From: Lepidodermella squamata
Taxonomy: Eukaryota > Gastrotricha
NCBI GenBank assembly: GCA_047495785.1
Contig: JBLDXI010000017.1
Location: forward strand, 186,001 to 250,000
Length of the DNA: 64,000 nt
Direction of reading: 5' to 3'
The notes beneath the pieces are model-generated. The model was given only the letters and a program-made list of their open reading frames with translations. It made no database searches and was not told where the DNA came from. This document shows positions 40,112 through 50,647 of the stretch, one piece after another. The stretch's first letter is position 1. Every line of letters starts with the position of its first letter. The translations under genes were made by a program, and so were the position numbers.

Positions 40112-40138
40112 TATCAGGTATAAGCGCTTAAAGTATCA

Positions 40139-40396
40139 TTAATTAAAGAGGAAAAAGGAAAAAACATCAGAAGTGATATAATCGCTATAGAAACTTGCAG
40201 ATTGGATTGGGCTGTAATTGACCCCGCCAAGGGAGCAGAACAGTGCTACGGCAATGATGATGGCTGCAGGTATGCTGACGACTTTCAGGATGATAAGTGC
40301 CTTCTTTGTGCGATTTGGTCGCTTGGGCTTGTTGCCGCCGCCCGCGTCATTGATATCAACTGAGAGTAAACTGTGATTTGCTGAATCGGCTGGCAT
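40139..40396 (-). CDS. Transmembrane segment ORF linked to the kinase/TIR locus
   Basis: Open frame MPADSANHSLLSVDIND followed by a basic stretch (KPKRPNRTKKA) and a hydrophobic segment (LIILKVVSIPAAIIIAVALF). Basic residues before the membrane segment suggest a cytoplasmic N-terminus. It sits between kinase-like and TIR-like sequence on the same strand and may be one exon of a single broken gene, or an independent small gene. Confidence 0.45.
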   Translation of the reverse strand: MPADSANHSLLSVDINDAGGGNKPKRPNRTKKALIILKVVSIPAAIIIAVALFCSLGGVNYSPIQSASFYSDYITSDVFSFFLFN

Positions 40397-40587
40397 CGCG
40401 GAAGCGTGAGTCGAATTCTAGCCAAAACGTGGATCACATGAATAAAGACTTGAATCATCGATAATTCATTTTGAAGTTTAAGCTGCAAATTTTGAACGTT
40501 GTGAGTATTATACCGAATTAGATTGCAGAAGCTACATAAAGGACAGGTCTTGTTTATAAGGCAGGGATTGTGGGTTGATAGGTAAAA

Positions 40588-41614
40588 TTATAAGGCAGAG
40601 CCTTGTAAATCGGTAATTATGAATAATGAATTGAATAAACTTGCCACGGTGGGCGCTTGAGAATCGTTAAAATAACTATCACCGAATGTAAAGTTGGCGA
40701 GAGAAATTGGATTTTTCAGTTCAGTGTTCGGCAAAATGAGCGACTCGAACCAGTTAGCCTCCGAATTTGTGGTAAAAAAAGGGCTGGCTACCAAATCCTT
40801 CACCGTAGCCCTTGATTTACAATCCGTTTTCAGCATTGACTGGATGAACGTGAGGAATGCATCTGAATAGGGACAGTCTTTGTCGAATGTTGGTGGATCG
40901 CCGTCGACTATTTCACGACTATCCTTTAGATGTGAGATGCGCTTTCATAGGATGCCGAATTTCCAAGAGGCAGTAATTACTGTTTTACGACGATTCGCCA
41001 ACTCGAGCAAAGTGACACCAAGGGACCACAAATCGCCGGCTTCTGAGTAATCGTCCTCTGATTACTGCGGGCGTGTATTGCTGCAATGGCTGATACAAGC
41101 TGGCAAGCCCAGCCACGGATCAATTATTCCGAAATCGGCTCTTGAATATTTTTAACGTATGCTTCCAAATCGCCACCGGGGTAGAAATCCATCACAAGAT
41201 AGTACATCGAGTCTCCGATTTGCCATTTCTTCCCATATTCCTCTGTTTCGTCCATTTGTAGCAATATTTCTGTAGTAGAAAGATAATCATATTATGCAAT
41301 CATATGCTAGGAAGTTCGAGCCCGCGTAATGTTATTACCGAGAAGCTTCTCATGCTAGCAAAGGCATGTAGGTACAGTCATTTATCGCAAACAGTAAGGT
41401 GAAGCTATACCTCTTCGCGGCTTCTTCTCACGAGTTGTTCAGCCCTTGATTGATCCGCGCCATATTTTCGGGAAACTGCGCTAAGGTTGACCTTTTTAAT
41501 GGCGTAATAAGCCAAATCCCCTTTCACTTGGCACCGATAAACAGACCCGAATGCTCCCTCCCCTAAGGCTTCAAAGTCATCGAAGTCTTCTATCGATGAA
41601 AACCTTGCGGCCAT
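40588..41614 (-). pseudogene. Ser/Thr protein kinase-like pseudogene lacking the catalytic loop
   Basis: First exon (41614-~41411): EALGEGAFGSVYRC glycine loop and YAIKKVNL with the ATP-binding lysine. Next piece: YYLVMDFYPGGDLEAYVK then an in-frame stop. A helix-alphaE-like CQLVSAIAAIHAR follows in the same frame, but the HRD catalytic loop, DFG and APE are missing; the text jumps to DYSEAGDLWSLGVTLLELA. A C-lobe exon (about 40930-40588) has MLKTDCKSRATVKDLVASPF. Kinase identity is clear; the internal deletion and stop make it non-catalytic and probably dead. It resembles NEK-type kinases only loosely. Confidence 0.75.
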
Positions 41615-41650
41615 TCTCGACCAATCGACGATACACCCAAGAAAACAGAA

Positions 41651-42366
41651 TTATACAGGCAATAAAAATGTCGGTTTCGTGTTGATTCGATAGCTAACAA
41701 CAAACGGCTGGTCTTCATCTTCAGGCTCTTCCATTCTCGCATCGCACCAGTTTTGCAACTCCACTGTACTAATTGGTCCGCTCAAATGAATAGCTTCTTC
41801 ACGTGAAAGACCTGTTCGCATTAAGGCTTCGATTCGCTCCTCCCGCCTTATCCGGTACTTCAGGTTTCGGAGTGACTTCAAACCTGCTCGTCCTGTGAAA
41901 TCCCCAAGACCCGCAGCGCGTGTCATCGTTCGAGGCTTCTTCGGTCGAGTGTTCGGGTCCGAATTCTTGACGTAGGCGATCAGCTGAGGTGTTATTCGAC
42001 GATCAACCTCCTCGTGATTGTGCGTTCCGCTGAACCGCTCCGCTTGTGATTGTGAAATTTGCACTTGCCATAAACCTGCCCTCGTCCATTGGTCCCGTTG
42101 ATGTAAAGGTCGTATCGGCGAAGCCAATCAAGTGACTGCTGTAGCCCACCCCGTGGAGCCGATGGTCGGACATACTGGTCGTATTCATAAGTTCGCTTAA
42201 CAGGCTGTTCATCCGCATCTTCTTCGCTGGTTCCTTCACTGCGATCTTCTGATTCTCCATCAGATTCGCCATCGGATTCGGACTCCGAGGAAGAGTAGAG
42301 GTTCAGCGGCAAATTTGCCACGAAAACAGAGAAAATAAATAGCAATGGGAAAAGTGAAAACGCCAT
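41651..42366 (-). CDS. Small secreted or membrane-anchored acidic protein, unknown
   Basis: Two predicted exons, 42366-42150 and 42075-41651; the phase fits with donor GTGGGC and acceptor GGGCAG. Signal peptide MAFSLFPLLFIFSVFVA, then a serine/glutamate/aspartate-rich tract (SSESESDGESDGESEDRSEG), then a basic region with two arginine-rich helices. No domain recognised. The coding frame is continuous only when spliced this way. Confidence 0.55.
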
Positions 42367-42689
42367 ACGCCATTCTCAGATTGATGAAATGAATGGAAAA
42401 ACAGTCCGCTTTTAAAGCGTTTACTGCGCTAAAGCTGCGCCGAACCTGCGCCATCCACACGCCTGACACGCGCTGGAACAGCTTTATTTTGTCGGATGCC
42501 CTTGTCGGATGTTTTTAGTCACATTTTTGGTTGTCGGATGAAATAAGACATTGGTCGGATAAAAGAAGACATTGGTCGGATGAAAAAAGTCACACCCCTT
42601 TTTTGACAGCCGTGTAATTTCCGTGTAATTTATATTCTTCGGAAAAAGCTAAAATTTAAATGACGCCAAATCTAGCTTCGGAATAAAGT

Positions 42690-42930
42690 TCACGGAGCAA
42701 AAACCTGTTTCAGCCGGCCAGGAAAGTGACATTGCACCTGGATCATTATTTCCGAGATCGGCCGACGAATCAAACTCATAAACGAACTATTATTCTTGCC
42801 CCTACCGTCGTTTGGGGTGAGTTTGGCATGGGTTATGATTCATCCTTATGATTTTTCCTTAGCGTAAGGCTATGAGAACATACTTCTCAGAAACTGTTTT
42901 GAAAGATTATCACCCTCATGAATTTTACTC
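42690..42930. repeat. Dispersed ~230-bp repeat, copy 2
   Basis: Close match to 47520-47745 (shared tgcccctaccgtcgtttggg and ttttccttagcg) and weaker to 6489-6746. No Cys-loop exon lies beside this copy, which suggests a mobile or independently copied unit. Confidence 0.75.
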
Positions 42931-43887
42931 CTTTCGATACATATTATTACCGACTCCGTAAGCAAGCACATCGGGGGAGCAAGTGATCGAGCGGTCTAAG
43001 CACCAAAAGGCAACTTGCATAAAATAAAGAGTATGAGCATTGATTCTCTCTATAGGGTCGCTCAAAATGCCAAAACGATGTGCTCTGTTTCTGCTCTGTT
43101 TAATCATAGCTTTTGAGTCACTGGCGGCTATGCATTATTCTCGATTTATTCCTCATATTATACATAGATGTATGCAAGAAATACTGAATGTTATCAAAGA
43201 CGAGGCTATCGTTTTTTTAATGTCATGTTCTCTCTGCTGATTTGCCGCCAGTGTTTTCACTTTCGGCTTTCACTTCAGGCTTTCAGTCAAGATTGGCCAT
43301 CAAAACACCCAATGCTGGATATTTTAGGAACCGAGGGCTGTCCGTCGTCATTTGTGGCTGCTAGCGTTCAGCCCGTCGAGTATCATCGGTGAAGTCTTCG
43401 ATCTCTTCTCTCACCAATTGCAGCTTCACCAGACAAGTTGTTCAGCCATCAAAGCCTAGCCATTTTATCCGAGCAATTCAAGATGCAAAATGGGAATCCA
43501 AATCTTCCTCCAGCTTAGACTTGGCATACCTATCGTAGGGAATTGAGCGCGAAAAAGGAAAGGGGGTGAGAGGGGAAGGAAAGTAATGGCAATTGCCCCT
43601 CTTATTTTAAGGCCACCGGCCCCTAAAGTTGAGACGATCGCAACTATATCGCAACGATAATTATTGTATAGGGAATAATGCTTGGGTTAGTTGAAGTTTC
43701 AAAAAGGAAAAAAGACAACAGGTTATCTACATAATGAGTGTTCAGTTTCACCTAGACATTACTAGAAGTAATAAGCAAAAGCTGTGAACAACGTGACTTT
43801 TTATATGTTGTCTTATGGTTACATAGCAGTTATATAGCGGCCAGCAGCATGTTAGAAGTTTGATATATGCAGCATGTAGTGTGACCG
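42931..43887. other. Intergenic sequence
   Basis: No supported gene. Short frames at 43040-43240 and 43168-43392 overlap each other in different frames and lack any domain. A purine-rich patch at 43550-43600 is the only compositional feature. Confidence 0.35.
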
Positions 43888-46265
43888 TTAGCTCGTAACT
43901 GCGAAAATCAAATTAGCTAGCCGTTAACTAACCTGGAATGTTTGATGAGTCGTCATCGATTGGGGGAGGTATGTCAGCATCGCACCCCTGCTGAGTCAAG
44001 ACGATATCGTCTACGGCAATGCCACCAGGAACAGCGTTATCCCTAACAATGGCGTTGATATTGAGCCGGTAATCGGCATCGATGTCGTAAACGCGTATTA
44101 ACGCCTGCAGCCAAGTTCTAGTTGAAGCAGCTTTGACTGGGGCATTTGCTGCATCATCAGCATCCCACAGCTTGTTAAGATCGCCGGTATTGGTTGCGTA
44201 GAAGACCTGCAGTCTGATGTTACTCGCGGCACCGGCAATGCGATACCAAAACGAGAAGCAGGCATAACCATCAGACCTTTGAATGCGGCTCGATCGAATA
44301 AAGCCAAACTGATTCGGAGCAGTTGAAGTGGCCGAATCAATCGCGACGTAAGATCCGTCAGTGGATGAAGTAGAGTGGTCATTGTCAATCTGGCCAGTCA
44401 GCTTTTTGCGGTTCCACTTCAGGTCGGTACTAGCTTGCGCCCAACCGCAGGTAGATTGCTCGAAGTTACAATCAGCTGGAGACAAGGATGCGTCAGCCGA
44501 CGGTCCGGTTTCGGGAGTTTTGCTGATAACCTGGTAAACAAGTTGGAAACCTCTAGCTTGGACATAGTCGTCAGTAAAGAGAATAACGAGTAAGTTCTCA
44601 GCAGTCGAGGTGTAATTTTCGAGAGGTCGGCTATTACCGCAAAGCTGAGCAATGACAGGGTCGCTAACCCAGTGGTCTCCGTCAAAAATTGTTAAAACGT
44701 CTTTGCTGCAACGAGGGGAGTCCTCAATATCCAACATTGTCACACGCGCCGTGATGAGTCTTCCCTGAGGGGCTTTCAGTAGCCACCCACAATTTTCACC
44801 GTTACGATAAGTTCCGCCGGGAATAACGTTGTTCGTAATCTGACCTGAAGGACGCTCAAGGGTCGTTATCGTAGTGCATGGAGTGAGGTTGCTAGTTGAT
44901 GGCATAACGGTTGTAGTCGTAACTGGCTGAGGAACTGGGGTGCTACCAGGCTTGACAACGCCGTTGCAATAAACAGCGGCAATCTTTTGGAAATCCAGAT
45001 TTGTTGGTCCTTGTCTGTTTGACAGATCGAATTCAGGATCATCCTTCTTCTCAATGGTATTGTAGCCATTGCTCGAATACTGGTCTCTGAAGAAGTGCAT
45101 GATCTGTATGAAATAAAAAATAAATAAACAAATGAAGAGCTAGCTTTCGCGCAATTTTTCTTACCGAATTATAATCGTATTGCACCTTCAGAACTGCTGG
45201 ATTCCAAGAATCACGTCGGTTAAACTGAGCAACCTTTGCCGGATCGATGTTAGCAGTGTTAACTCGGACAAAGTTGTCACGATCAGGCCGGACATGTTCA
45301 TGTCGGAGACCGAGACCGTGCATAATCATGTGGGCAATATTCCAATAACCCTGGTCAAAGCAGTCATCCTCGAGGGTAACCTTTGTCTCGCCTATGCCTC
45401 CTCCTATGTCTGCCGAGCAGCCTCTATCAGGATCCAGCTTGATGAAGTTCATGTAGCTAGCTTCAGACGTGCGAGCGACGAAGCGGACGCAGGTTTTGGC
45501 GAAGGCATCCGCAAAGAAGCGCATGATCACCGCTCGTTGCGTCGCGGTAAAGCCGTCTTGAATTTCATAAGGGATCACAGGATTCGGAATAGGTGCCCAG
45601 TAATCAGCACCGGCCAAAGGACGGCTATAACCAGTATAATGCACAAAGCTATCTCCATCCTTCGTCGTGCAGGTGTAGTTGTAGAGATAGATATCGGCCA
45701 AGGCAACTTGACCTCCAGCGCTGTTGACGATGGCGTTGAAAATCAGTTTTACAGGGCGGTTCTGAGTGACCTGGCTGGTATGAAAGTGCCACCGGCCCGT
45801 CTTGATGTTCGGATTGTCACCCAGGTCCTTCCAAAAAGTGTTCTCGCGTCCACGTTGAGGTTGTTCAAAAAGACTGAGTGTGGCATCGCCCGTTAGACGG
45901 TAGCGAAACGAAACACACAAAGCCTTGACCGGGCTGAAGGGCGAAGGGATGAGGTACTCCGATCCGTACCGCGCGACGCCTTTCATCTGTCTTCCGGTCG
46001 CAATGAACCTAATAGTTGGCATTGACCGACCTTCGCTGCCGGTATCTTCCGCCTGGACAGCAAACACGTTCTGGGCCCCGCGGGCGTAGTTGAAGAAAAC
46101 CTTACATGAGGACGAGCTACGGAAATTGCATGTTGTAATCCAGTCGTGTCTCAGTTTAGCCATGGGCCAAAGGTAAACATTATCTGATTCTTCTTGACTG
46201 AGAACTGCAGTTGCTAATATTGGCAGAAGGCAAACGGTGACGATTGGTTTAGTTAAATAAATCAT
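43888..46265 (-). CDS. MAM-astacin-CUB-MAM secreted protein, catalytically dead
   Basis: Exon 1 46265-45165, exon 2 45103-43928, probable tiny last exon 43898-43888. Signal peptide, then a MAM-like domain (about residues 40-205), an astacin metalloprotease domain, a threonine/proline linker, a CUB domain (PGGTYRNGENCGWLL ... ILFTDDYVQARGFQLVY) and a MAM domain starting CNFEQSTCGW. The zinc site reads HMIMHGLGLRHEHVRPDRD: the three zinc histidines are kept but the catalytic Glu is Met. The Met-turn is SIMHFFRD, so the Tyr ligand is Phe. Both changes predict a pseudo-protease that may still bind partners through MAM and CUB. No stop or frameshift breaks it. Confidence 0.87.
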
Positions 46266-47119
46266 TCTAAAACGAAAAATTGGCGCTTGCTATTATGCAG
46301 CATCTCACTGACACACTGACACACTGATTTATTGTTGCAATTTGTCTTGCGACGTTCAGTAATTAAAAAGGGTCGAGGCGCCTCACCTCTTCAGCTATTC
46401 GGATGTCATATGGGCTGTATTTCTTACCATTGAGTGTATTTTATTCACGAAAACGGTTGGTAAAAAAAATTACAGCTTAATCGTGTATTTTTCGTTGAAA
46501 AATAGGTTCCAAGCCTTGACTACAGACCACCTCGAATACATTACACGACAAAATGTACGGCTTGGCTGCGTTTTTTGTATATTTTTAGAGAATTTATGCT
46601 TAAACTCATTGGCTTTGTCTATTTGATAAAACAAGCGCGTATTTGTATATTCAGCCCGGCCTGCCCGAACACATTATTTTATTTACATGTTTTCATTCTG
46701 CCCGCACAGCCCGACTCGCCCGTGTCGTCACAACTTACTAGCCAGGCCACGCGACCAGCACGCGGACTTTGATCCTGCCATACGGAAACATAATGCTATT
46801 ATAGTTAGAAGACCCCAATATGTGCTCTACAAAGCTGGTCGGAAGAGCTGAAAGCTGAAAGTCCATCCACGGGAATTGCAATGTCGCAAGTCGCTTGAAA
46901 TTTCAAGCACCTTTCAGGAAAAAAGGAAGGTAGATTTTCTCATCAAGAGCTACCTTTCGATACTTGGAGCGAACTTGGATGATTTTTCCGGATTTTCTAG
47001 GAATTTTCAAGAATTTCATCGGGAAAATAATAATGTAAAACCACCGAATTGTTGGAGGATTCAATGCTGAACCTTTGCTTAACGCCCTTAAATTGAAAAT
47101 TTTATAATCAATCGCAGTT
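46266..47119. other. Intergenic sequence
   Basis: Contains the astacin-like gene's upstream region with a short cactgacacactgacacactg repeat-like tract (about 46306-46327). Small frames at 46575-46772 and 46876-47070 have no support. Confidence 0.35.
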
Positions 47120-47470
47120 TATACATCCACAGGAACCAGCCTCGAGGTTTCAACTTTAACAGAAAACTTGAAAAATGATATCACGGCCCGGTGCAATTTT
47201 CTAAGCAAAGATAAACCAGTAACTGAGCCAGGAAAAGTAACAATTGTTACCGTAACTTAAGTCCCTGTTCACTTCAAGGAAATTCACGATTAGGATCAAA
47301 TGTACTTTTAGCAGCTTGTTACAATGAATATGAATAATATCGGCCATCATCAATTCTCGATTATTGGCGAGTTTGATGTTTACTGGAAGCATGAAGCACC
47401 ATTGTGTTCAATGGGATGCGACTGAAGCCGGGGTTAGCGCACTTTTCGCCGAAACACCCTGATCGCGCAG
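47120..47470 (+). pseudogene. Cys-loop subunit pseudogene (gene C-like, exons 1-2)
   Basis: Exon 1 homology (NDITARCNFLSKDKPVTEPG) is followed by in-frame stops where gene C has FVPFRF and DREQ. Exon 2 homology (GEFDVYWKH) is frameshifted and then fused directly to the M1-M2 linker sequence (cgccgaaacaccctgatcgc), deleting the Cys-loop and M1. Clearly non-functional. Confidence 0.85.
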
Positions 47471-47519
47471 CTATTGACAAAGCACCCAGAGAAATTGTAA
47501 AAATTAAGTTTCTCAAAAA

Positions 47520-47745
47520 AGTGTTTCAGCCGGCATGAAATTGACACTGCATCAGGATCATTTTTCCTGAGATCAGCCGACAGATCAACTGATGAAACAC
47601 ACAATTCTTGCCCCTACCGTCGTTTGGGGCGTGTTTGGCATGGGTTATGATTCATCCCTATGATTTTTCCTTAGCGAAAGGCTATGAGAACATACTTCTC
47701 AGAAACTGTTTTGAAAGATTATCACCATCATGAATTTTACTCAAA
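47520..47745. repeat. Dispersed ~230-bp repeat, copy 3
   Basis: Between the pseudogene and gene D'; see copies at 6489 and 42690. The sequence then continues to resemble the 3' flank of gene D (gattacacgagta-tctgac). Confidence 0.75.
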
Positions 47746-47826
47746 ATTGAAAACAAGATTACACGAGTAATCTGACCTCCTATAGTCCAGTCTTTCAGCC
47801 TGCATTTAAATGAATGCAGTTTTCCT

Positions 47827-49100
47827 TTAAAAAGCTGCCAGGGCGAATATCGATGTATCAATTGCAATGTTCAGCACGAAGAAGATAACGTAGAAGATTG
47901 CATCCATTAAACGAACGGGCTTTAAGCGGTACCTCCCGCCAATGATGTACTGCTTTGCAGAGCCGCTATACTCAAACACGCATGAAGCAATCAGCGTGTA
48001 GATTGTGCAGACAACTCCGAAAATCAACTGGCATGTCATGAATATGATGGCGTAGCTCATTTCCGCCGACTGGGGCAGCGAGTCACTGACAGCAGACTGT
48101 AGAACTGCCTGGGCCAGAACCACTGTTACGCAATAGGCCGGTCGATCCGGGTGTTCAGGGGACATGAAGCCACTCGCGATCAAAAGCATGGCTATCGAGA
48201 AACTCGGGAAGAACACCGTGATATGAAAACGCTCGACTTTCGCTGGAACTTGAAAGTGAACATCGCATTGTGGTAGCTAGAACTAGTTGGATCGGCGAAA
48301 CCATCATACTTTTGTGATTTCACGGTGTAGTTCGAATCAAGTAGTATCCAAACCGACGCCGGGCTAATGAATTTGTGGTCATTGGGATCGGCTAGCGTTG
48401 TAACGCCCTCTTTCTTTGTGAAACGAATTTGGGCCGCAGAATACCAAGATTCGATGACTATAGAGCAGGTTTGTACATCGAACGGGAATTTCTTCAAACT
48501 AAAATTATAATGAAATTTCCACTGACGGAAAGGCGTGCCTAGAATTCCTTACTCAAGCTGGCAAAATGAGTCAAAGTTGAACACAACTGGAATGTAGGCG
48601 CTGCCATCGAAGTTCGCGTAGAGCATGGCATTATTTGATGTGTAGATATCAACAGCCACAACGTCCGTATACGAGTTCGTGTGGATGATCTTTGGATACC
48701 AACAGTCTATAGCTCTAAATTCCAATGCTTCGAATCCAGCTTCAGTAGAATTCCACTTCGAGCACGGGTGGTTCCACATTACATCCAGCTCCCCTATAAC
48801 CGAAAATCTGCCCCGGCAATAATAGAGCTGAGGTTTCAAACGATGAAGCAATCGTTACCTTTGCTCTCGGTCGTGTATCTCGCGAAACCGATAAGGGACG
48901 AAGGAAATTGTCACATTAGTAATTTCCCGGGGCTTCGCTATCGGCTGTTCCTTGCTCTCGAAATGGCACTTGTCGAGCAGTTCACGTTTCAGCTTCTCTG
49001 ATGCTGGTCTCATTTCCGCTACGTTGTAGCTGAGCTCATCGCTTTGAGCCAATATCGCTCCTGTTAGATGTAGGATTAGCAGTGAGATGGATTTCAACAT
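47827..49100 (-). pseudogene. Paralogue of gene D (D') with a 1-bp frameshift in M1
   Basis: Exons 49100-48859, 48807-48553 and 48498-47827 with intact splice sites and a 51-bp intron 1. Nearly identical to gene D. At about 48222-48230, where D reads gtgatcaggaatacgc, D' reads gtgatatgaaaacgc, one base shorter. This breaks the frame inside M1; the rest of M1-M4 continues in another frame. Either a recent pseudogene or a sequence error. It preserves the pre-insertion structure of gene D. Confidence 0.8.
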
Positions 49101-50647
49101 TGTCAACAGAAGTTTCTACTGCAAATGTTGACAGCAAGTGGCCCTATCACATAGGAACATAGACCATATATAAAATGCACACCTACAAATGCCAGTGGGA
49201 GTCTGAAACGAAGTTTCTTCCTTTGAGAATAATTCCGTAAATTGGTGCGTTAGCTATGTTTCATGTTTCATTGCTGTTAGAGAGTATGCTCCTTGTTTGC
49301 AAATTATTTATGGTACTTTATTGTTAGTGCTTAGTGCTTAGTTAATGTCCTTAAAAGGCATTACAAGCACTCACCGCAATGCCAATCGCCAGAGATTTAG
49401 TGACTGAAATCATGTTCGCATGGGGCAATGTCGATGGCATCATGGCGTGCGTCCAAATCGAGAATAATCTGCTTACTGAATTAATTAAGGTAACAACGTA
49501 TGCATGAACCCAATTAATGCCAATCAATATCACGTGGAAGCAGTAATGGAGAAATGTGTATTCTAATTGAACCGAACTTGGTTTATTTCCCGAGGTGCAA
49601 CCAAGGGAAACGAGCCGAGGCGTCAACCGATTCGAAAGCCACACCAAGCGTCGCCAGATTTTTTGAATCTGCGCAAGTACTTGATTGAGCTTTCAGAAGT
49701 ACTAGCGAGCCGAAAATCGGCCATCTTGGCAAATTATGCCATTTGGCAAATTGGCAAATAACATGCTTTCATTTCATCTGCGGAACAGTTTTTCTGTTTG
49801 CTAATTTTGACACATCTGTAAGCTCTATTTTACTCGACACTAGAGCGAGATTTGAAGGGTTTGCAAAGATATATAATTCAGTATGTGAATATAGAAATAA
49901 AAAACGATTGCGCGTCAAAATTCTATAAAAAGAAGCAAGAGTGATGGCCATGGTTCCTGTTTTCCGGAGTTAGTAGCAAGGCATAACAACTGCCATTCAA
50001 CCCGATCTATGGCTGTAATCTCCGCTAATCAGATACCATTATAATTTAACCCTCGGTCTTCATTCAATTTTTTAGCTCAGTCCTTATATTTTAGATTTGT
50101 ATTCTTGTATTCCTCTCTAAGCTGAGAAGTCAGAATTTCTTTGACGAGGCTCAAATTTCAAACCAACGCTTGATTAATGCATGCCCCTGGGACAACAATA
50201 CCGCACATCGTCTTTTTATAAAATTTAGAAACATCTGCGTTGAGAGTCTCTCGCGGTTAAAAGCCTAGCGGAAAGCTTAAAAAAGAGCCTTTCGCAGCTC
50301 GCATTCTGCAAGCTTCCCACGCAATTCCAGGCGAGTAGAAAGTTGGCCTGAAGATATGACACGAAACGATAAGAAAAGGTGAAAGGTATGTGATGCATCA
50401 CGCCAGTTTCCGTCAACCCTAAAGGATGCACTCTATATATGCGTGAGGGTGATATTTCAATTCACGGTGTGAAGAGGTTTCGGCTTTCGATTCCTAATAG
50501 CGAACAAAAGTATTGCTTGAAATTTCCTGTACGGTTTCTCTTCACATCGGTGAACGGACGAGAACAGTACAGTTTTAAAAATTTCGCGCTGCTTTCGTAC
50601 AGTGAAGGCTTTGACCTTGAAGACTTGGACAGCAATCGAACATAACT
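49101..50647. other. Intergenic region between D' and the GABA-B-like genes
   Basis: No supported gene. 49107-49320 resembles the region upstream of gene D. A short tandem gcttagtgcttagttaatg occurs at 49329. The last few hundred bases are the 5' flank of the receptor gene. Confidence 0.4.

Noticed and set aside
45180-45896. 238-codon plus-strand ORF
   Set aside because: Antisense to the astacin-like exon, whose domains and signal peptide are unambiguous.
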